Assembly: GCA_933228675.1 (NCBI GenBank)
Contig: OW121744.1
Coordinates: forward strand, 24,330,640 to 24,394,639
Direction: 5' to 3'
Length of the DNA: 64,000 nucleotides
Source: Stomorhina lunata
Taxonomy: Eukaryota > Arthropoda > Insecta > Diptera > Rhiniidae
Part shown: positions 59,380 to 64,000 of the stretch, piece by piece
How positions within the stretch are numbered: position 1 is the stretch's first letter
Layout: each line of letters begins with the position of its first letter
Notes under the pieces: generated by a model
What the model saw: the letters and a program-made list of their open reading frames with translations, nothing else
What the model was told of the DNA's origin: nothing
Databases searched by the model: none
Position numbers and translations under genes: made by a program

Positions 59380-59480
59380 TTTTTTGAAAATTTTAATTTT
59401 TTTCAAGTAGGTCTGGCCAGGGATCGAACTTGGGACCTAACCTACTATACCACGGTGGTTCACTTCATTACATTACATAG
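59380..59480 (-). mobile_element. tRNA-derived SINE head
   Basis: On the minus strand: AACCACCGTGGTATAGTAGG (A-box-like, GTGGTATAGTAGG) followed by TAGGTCCCAAGTTCGATCCC, whose AAGTTCGATCCC is a pol III B-box (T-arm) sequence, then TGGCCAGACC. A-box to B-box spacing is about 20 bp, shorter than in a real tRNA, and no cloverleaf can be drawn, so this is a SINE or decayed tRNA-like promoter rather than a tRNA gene. The tail runs into an A/T-rich stretch at about 59390. Confidence 0.6.
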
Positions 59481-59519
59481 GAAAAACTTTCTAAATCTGG
59501 TGATCTCACTAGTGAGGAA

Positions 59520-59720
59520 GATGTTGACTAAGTGGCTAAGATACCACAGAATATTCGGCAGAGATATTCGTTTTTGTATCGACAGTCAGGCCGTCATAAA
59601 ATCTTACTAGCGAATGAGATGGCGAGACATTGCAATACTGAACTCTTCTGGGTACTCTTTTATAACAATGAACCTGGCAACATTATTTCGGAAACATTCT
59701 GGTGCTATCCTTAGTTCATT
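59520..59720 (+). pseudogene. decayed RNase H segment of the non-LTR element (copy 2)
   Basis: Across two frames one reads a CIDSQA-like motif, then NEMARHCNTELFWV and YNNEPGNI. This matches the RNase H part of non-LTR retrotransposons, in which a DSQAA motif is followed by a WVPGH...GNE motif. The catalytic His/Gly of the latter is not retained in frame. Confidence 0.5.
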
Positions 59721-59729
59721 AGGAAGATG

Positions 59730-60130
59730 TTTATCAATTTATGGCTTTGCCGATGTCTGCCTGCAAACCGCTAATAAGGCAATATCAATATGGGTCAGCC
59801 CAGAGCACTTGGTCCACTAAAACCACTTGTTCATTTAAAAAAAACATAGGTTATAAATGCTTAGCATCTTTTCCTCGTCATCGACTTCTCAACTTTATTT
59901 CAACCCTTACTGAGCACTGGCTTAACTATTTCTATAGACTTTCTTACTTAAATGGCCTATATTTACAACCTGTTCAGGGCAAAGGTAGAGCATTTCTATA
60001 GAAATCCATGCGCTTCGATCTTGTTTGCATATTCTTCAATTGCTTAGGCCAAGCTTTGAAAGATCTAACTCTACTTGGATTTGCCATCGAAGTTTCGGAC
60101 GTTCTCCTTTAACATAAAGGGGGACCGTTT
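59730..60130 (+). repeat. dispersed repeat fragment (AACCTGTT...AAGTTTCGGACG family)
   Basis: GGCCTATATTTACAACCTGT, TTAGGCCAAGCTTTGAAA and CATCGAAGTTTCGGACG match fragments at 4.1-4.5, 12.3-12.5 and 40.2 kb. It directly continues the RNase H remnant, so the family is probably the 3' end of that non-LTR element. Confidence 0.6.
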
Positions 60131-61740
60131 TTGTTCTTAATTATTGGTCTATTAAGGGGGGCCGTTTTTGTTCTAAATTAATGGTCCACTTGAAAATTTA
60201 AAACCGTTGCCAAAAAAAAATAGCTTAAAGGCGTAAACTCGCACAATCAATTCGAAAAATTGACAATTTCGCCCTTTACGGAATTTGTCGACGACTATCA
60301 TTCGCATTATTTCACTATTTAAGAATAGGTTAGGCAGGTGACTGACGGCACAGGCCGTGACAAATGGACCCTATTTGTGTTGCCTGCAAGGGATAAAAAA
60401 GAATAGATTCTTGACTACCAAAGCAACAAAAGCTGAAGCTTTTTGAATATTTTAATTCGAGAGCTCAGATAGATCTTGCAGAAAGCAGTAAACCATATGA
60501 TAAACCCTAAGATCAGCAAGGGCCGAGCAGTGACAGAGGATGTGAGTGGCATTTTTTCCTAATCGGTATTATGAAAACTTCTACAGTAGGCTAGCATATA
60601 ATTATATAATGCAGTGTCCTGTGAATATTGACATTAGGTTGCATAGTTTGTGGTGCGGTAGAGATACAAAGACTGCAGAACGCTTACTGTAGTAAACAAA
60701 TGGTTGCTGTGGTCCACTTGGTCTTCGCAGACCTATATAAAAATTGCTTAATTAGTTTTTGCTATTTTTTCGCAATAGTGTTACCTGGCAAATTTGTATA
60801 CCTGCGTACCCTAAAGATTTCTATATGGGAATACCTCGTCATGTTAGGAATGCCTAACATTATCTTTATGTTTGTATGTTCTATGGTATCTTAGCCATTT
60901 AGTCGCCCTATATTTCTGTCTGTTGAATACTGTAGAGCTTTGGGACCTTAAAAGAAATATTCGACCCTAATAGTGTGATGAAAAAAACTACACGCTATTC
61001 TATATCTCATTGAGGAATGCCTAACATTATCTTTATGTTTGTATGTTCTGTGGTATCTTAGTCATTTAGTCGCCCTACATATGGCACTTATCTCTGTCTG
61101 TTGAATACTGTTCGACCCTAACAGTGGGATGAAAAAATCTCTTCGATTTAGACCCATCAGTGTATATCTGCAGAAGCCATTTGTAGTTCCAGAGATGTCC
61201 ACAGTAAAGAAATGCAGTAGTCAATGTTGTTGACGACAGTTATTAGTTTATCTAGAATATTGAAGTGGCCTATTGGTGAGGAAAATCAGACTATAATGAT
61301 AGTTAACCTTGATTTGGGCTACGTCTCAGAACCATCTGTGGAAAAAATTGAGTTCCGGAGATATTCACAGTAAAGGATTGTTCTAGGAGTGGGTTGGGAA
61401 TGCAGTAAGGAATGTTATTAGCGACAATGATTAGTTTTTATCAGAATATTGAAGTGGCCTATTGGTGAGGGAGACCAGACTCCAATGGTACTAAACCTGA
61501 TATCTGAGTTTAGGGATGCGTTTTGTGCCATTAACTCAGCCGGAAGCTAGTTAAGCATAGTAAAGAACGCCTTAGAAGGAGTAGTCTTAGTTAGTAGTTA
61601 TCATTAGAAAAGAGGATCTGAGGATTTTAACGAAAGAGCCTCGCTAATTAGCCTTATTTAGTTCAGGCCACCGAACTAGATCACTATGCACGATACATAC
61701 ATTGACTGCTGGTGTTACAACAACAACAACAACTATACAC
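60131..61740. repeat. decayed element sequence with internal duplications and CAA tail
   Basis: A segment with GAATGCCTAACATTATCTTT occurs at 60848 and 61013. Another with GAATATTGAAGTGGCCTATT occurs at 61256 and 61444. A (CAA)n run lies at about 61718-61732. The 88-codon frame at 60628-60894 lacks a domain. Probably the remainder of the minus-strand non-LTR element that continues at 61780. Confidence 0.5.
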
Positions 61741-61779
61741 GATTATAGTCTTGACAAAATTCTCGAAGAGCCGATATAA

Positions 61780-62222
61780 TCGACGTAAACTTAATGTTAT
61801 TAAAAGCTCCTTCCATATCTAGAAAGGAAACGAATGAAAATTCTCTAGTCTCAATTTATTTTTCAATTATGTGATTTAGAGTAGACACTGATTTATAGAT
61901 GATCAGAAGTGGGCATCAATAACACGTTCCAAGGTTTTAAGAAGGAAAGAACATAGACTGATCGATCTAAGATTCTTCGGTTTAGTGCTTAACAAGCTTT
62001 AGGGATAATAACTACCTCATATCTGGTTCATTATTTGTAGGTACATATATGGGTAACCTAACGCAACATATAAAGATATGAACAAAATAGGAAATGACAA
62101 GATTGGCTTTATTGCAGGTCTGCTGGAATAATGCCATCCGCAACCGCAGCTTTGTAAGGGTTAAAACTGCCTTACTAACGAAAATCGTAAATAGTTTCAT
62201 TTTACGTTTTCAGATCTACGAA
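61780..62222 (-). pseudogene. non-LTR retrotransposon RT fragment (minus strand)
   Basis: The reverse complement reads FNPYKAAVADGIIPADLQ and, about 60 codons later, KPKNLRSISLCSFLLKTLER. These correspond to the conserved 'F-PYKA-G-DGI-PA-LQ' and 'K-FRPISL-SF-LKT-ER' motifs at the start of RT in jockey/I/R1/LOA-type elements. The usual G-D of the first motif is V-D here, and in-frame stops and shifts follow. The opposite strand carries the C-terminal half of a similar RT at 57.8-58.9 kb. Confidence 0.72.
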
Positions 62223-62375
62223 AATCATTCTACTTTCTAACGGAATTGAGTTCTGTAACATGGATCTATGACTGCGATCGGCAAAAGCTAGCCCGAGGGC
62301 ATTTATCTTTTTTATGTTCACACATATTGCTCACACATATAGGAAAAAGATAACAAATGTTTATCTTAAGATAAT

Positions 62376-62461
62376 TGTTAGAAACACTTTAATGTTTTCT
62401 ATTTTGAATTTCAATGTAAATTCAATATCAAATTGTTTTGAATAATTTGTTGAATATGAAA
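62376..62461 (+). repeat. truncated 5' LTR (86 bp)
   Basis: Identical to the first 86 bp of the 3' LTR; truncation falls exactly where the RNase H frame begins. Confidence 0.88.
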
Positions 62462-62841
62462 CAATAGCCTGGGAATCGAAGAAACAGAACATAGTGGCGT
62501 TGAGTTCTATGGAAGCAGAATATATAGCGATGTGCCAAGCTGCTAAAGAAATAAGTTTCTATAGAAGTTTACTTGAAGAGCTGAAATTTAAAAATTTGAT
62601 TCAAAGTCCAACTGTATTGTATAGTGACAATCAAGGCGCTCAGTATTTAACGAAAAGCCAAATGACGATGAAAAGAAGCAAACACATTGATATTCGATAT
62701 CACTATATAAAGGACAAATATAATGCAAATGAAATTAAATTGGACTATGTTCCAACTGATAGTAATACACCTGATATTTTAACTAAGTCTTTGCCAAACC
62801 AAAGTCATTTAAAATGTTGTAATTTATTAAATTTAAAATGA
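62461..62841 (+). pseudogene. copia-type RNase H C-terminal fragment
   Basis: An open frame of about 126 codons entered directly from the LTR piece. It shows the Ty1/copia RNase H signatures AWESKKQNIVALSSMEAEYI (the SS-EAEY catalytic Glu), LYSDNQGAQYL (catalytic Asp) and KHIDIRYHYIKD, then the usual VPTDSNTPDILTKSLP near the end of pol, and a normal TAA. The ATG at 62494 is internal, not a start. Upstream pol domains are gone, so it is not functional. Little decay suggests a recent insertion. Confidence 0.88.
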
Positions 62842-62936
62842 ATTTTGTTAATGTAATTTTATATCAATATGTTATTTTGATTTTGATAATTATGTAATTA
62901 TTTAATTGATGATAGAATTTACATTGAGGAGGCGTT

Positions 62937-63123
62937 TGTTAGAAACACTTTAATGTTTTCTATTTTGAATTTCAATGTAAATTCAATATCAAATTGTTTT
63001 GAATAATTTGTTGAATATGAAAATATTTTTTCATATTAGTTTGTCAGAAATTTTCATACATGAAATAAGTTTTAATTAATAAATATCTTTTTATATAAGA
63101 AATAATATTCGGAAATTTTAACA
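62937..63123 (+). repeat. 3' LTR (187 bp)
   Basis: TG...CA ended, preceded by a purine-rich tract and followed by the ATAAT target duplication. Confidence 0.85.
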
Positions 63124-63128
63124 ATAAT

Positions 63129-64000
63129 CATTCTCTCATGAGCATGTAAACAAATGAGTTGTGTTGTTAGTATCTTTCTAACAAAACAACTTGTTTGTTT
63201 GAGTAAAGGGCATAGATAAAGAGATAACTACAAAAATAACCCACACAAACACAAGATGCAATAGTATTATTTTGCGGGACACTGATCTATGACTATACTT
63301 TAACTTAACCTAAAAACTAAAATTTTCCAAACATCTCATTTATTTCGATTCAAATAAAATTGTGACTTTTTCGAAAAAAAAAAACAAAATCAAAATATCT
63401 AAAAGTATTGAATATAAGTTTTTTATTTATTAAAATTCAAATAAGCATCACTGATAAATCATCGAGAATATTAAAGAAAAAATATCCGAATTCTTACGAA
63501 AATAAATTTAATTTAATTAAAAAATTTAGATCGTGTAAAAAGAAACCTATTAACCAAATGTAATGGACAAAAAAACACTAGAAAAATAAAATAAAAATTA
63601 TATCCCACTTTTTTCATATCGATAAAATTTAGAAGAACTAAAGGTCTCGTAAAGCAAAAACTTTTAGTTTTGTTAAAAAAACAAAATAGTATAAATTAAA
63701 AAGGATTAACTCAAAATTTTGAATGTCAGGCTTAAAGAGTTTTTGCAGCAATTTCTTTAGTAAAAACAAGTCATACTAAATTATTCAAATTTTTAGTTTC
63801 TGAAATATTAATAATCCAAAAAAGAATTGTTATTTAAAGAATAAAATACCTATTATGAATAAATAAGTAAGTAAAATTAAGAACTAAATATTTAAATACA
63901 ATAAAATAACCAAATATTAATCATAATGCTTAATAACAAAGTATTAAAATTTCATAATCTTTTAGCTTATAAAAAGATATGAAATTAAAATATTTTATTC
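63129..64000. other. A/T-rich flank, no gene seen
   Basis: No frame, finger motif, RNA gene or known repeat recognised up to the window end; presumably lola intron or downstream sequence. Confidence 0.4.

Larger units (their letters stand above)
62376..63123 (+). mobile_element. internally deleted Ty1/copia retrotransposon
   Basis: A 5' LTR piece (62376-62461), a RNase H-to-end coding remnant (62461-62841), a purine-rich tract (TTGAGGAGGCG, about 62924) and a 3' LTR (62937-63123; starts TGTTAGAAACAC, ends TTTTAACA). A 5-bp ATAAT duplication flanks the whole (62371-62375 and 63124-63128). The first 86 bp of both LTRs are identical. The rest of the 5' LTR, primer-binding site, gag, protease, integrase and most of RT are missing. 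Confidence 0.88.

Noticed and set aside
59417..59461. tRNA gene on the minus strand
   Set aside because: A- and B-box-like strings are too close and no cloverleaf or acceptor stem can be drawn.

Overview
The window looks like nuclear DNA of a higher fly (Brachycera, probably a calyptrate such as a blowfly, flesh fly or house-fly relative). It is extremely A+T rich. It holds widely spaced plus-strand exons separated by introns full of short-period A/T satellites, MITEs and decayed retrotransposons. The only convincing host genes are four alternative 3'-terminal zinc-finger exons of one locus, which I identify as longitudinals lacking (lola). The shared 5' exons encoding the BTB/POZ domain must lie upstream of position 1. 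The genus cannot be decided from the sequence.

The lola exons are at 13433-14127 (one C2H2 finger), 23645-24168 (one C2H2 finger), 36792-37252 (C2HC+C2H2 pair) and 53844-55345 (long Ala/Gln/Ser/Asn-rich region, then a C2HC+C2H2 pair). Each starts right after a good 3' splice site, and all four use the same phase (two bases complete a split codon). That is what a set of mutually exclusive terminal exons joined to one common donor requires. A fifth, degenerate exon in the same phase is visible at 22912-23159; it resembles a lola finger whose zinc ligands have been lost. In Drosophila, lola makes many BTB-zinc-finger transcription factors this way, partly by trans-splicing. Here the same plan appears stretched by repeats to about 10-17 kb between exons.

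Region by region. 0-12 kb: A/T arrays, a 132-bp tandem repeat, a (TA)n tract, dispersed repeats and an apparently perfect 1252-bp tandem duplication. 12.6-18.4 kb: exon A inside a cluster of 15 exact copies of a 12-bp palindrome that matches the RFX X-box consensus, overlapping a diverged 1.0-1.4 kb tandem duplication with a MITE in one copy. 18.4-23.4 kb: several hairpin or terminal-inverted-repeat elements and a jockey-like RT remnant. 24.9-28.2 kb: 30-bp satellite. 28.8-31.9 kb: a 3.0-kb element with Tc1-type ends that itself contains satellite arrays. 33 kb: Ty3/gypsy integrase remnant. 37.7-53.1 kb: long arrays of a 31-bp satellite in alternating orientation, interrupted by unique islands, one with a possible cysteine-rich mini-exon at 40572-40700. 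57.8-62.2 kb: fragmented non-LTR retrotransposons and a tRNA-derived SINE. 62.4-63.1 kb: an internally deleted Ty1/copia element with its target-site duplication intact.

The observations most worth following are the RFX-like palindrome cluster around exon A, the decayed lola exon, the satellite arrays carried inside transposons, and the cysteine-rich exon at 40.6 kb.
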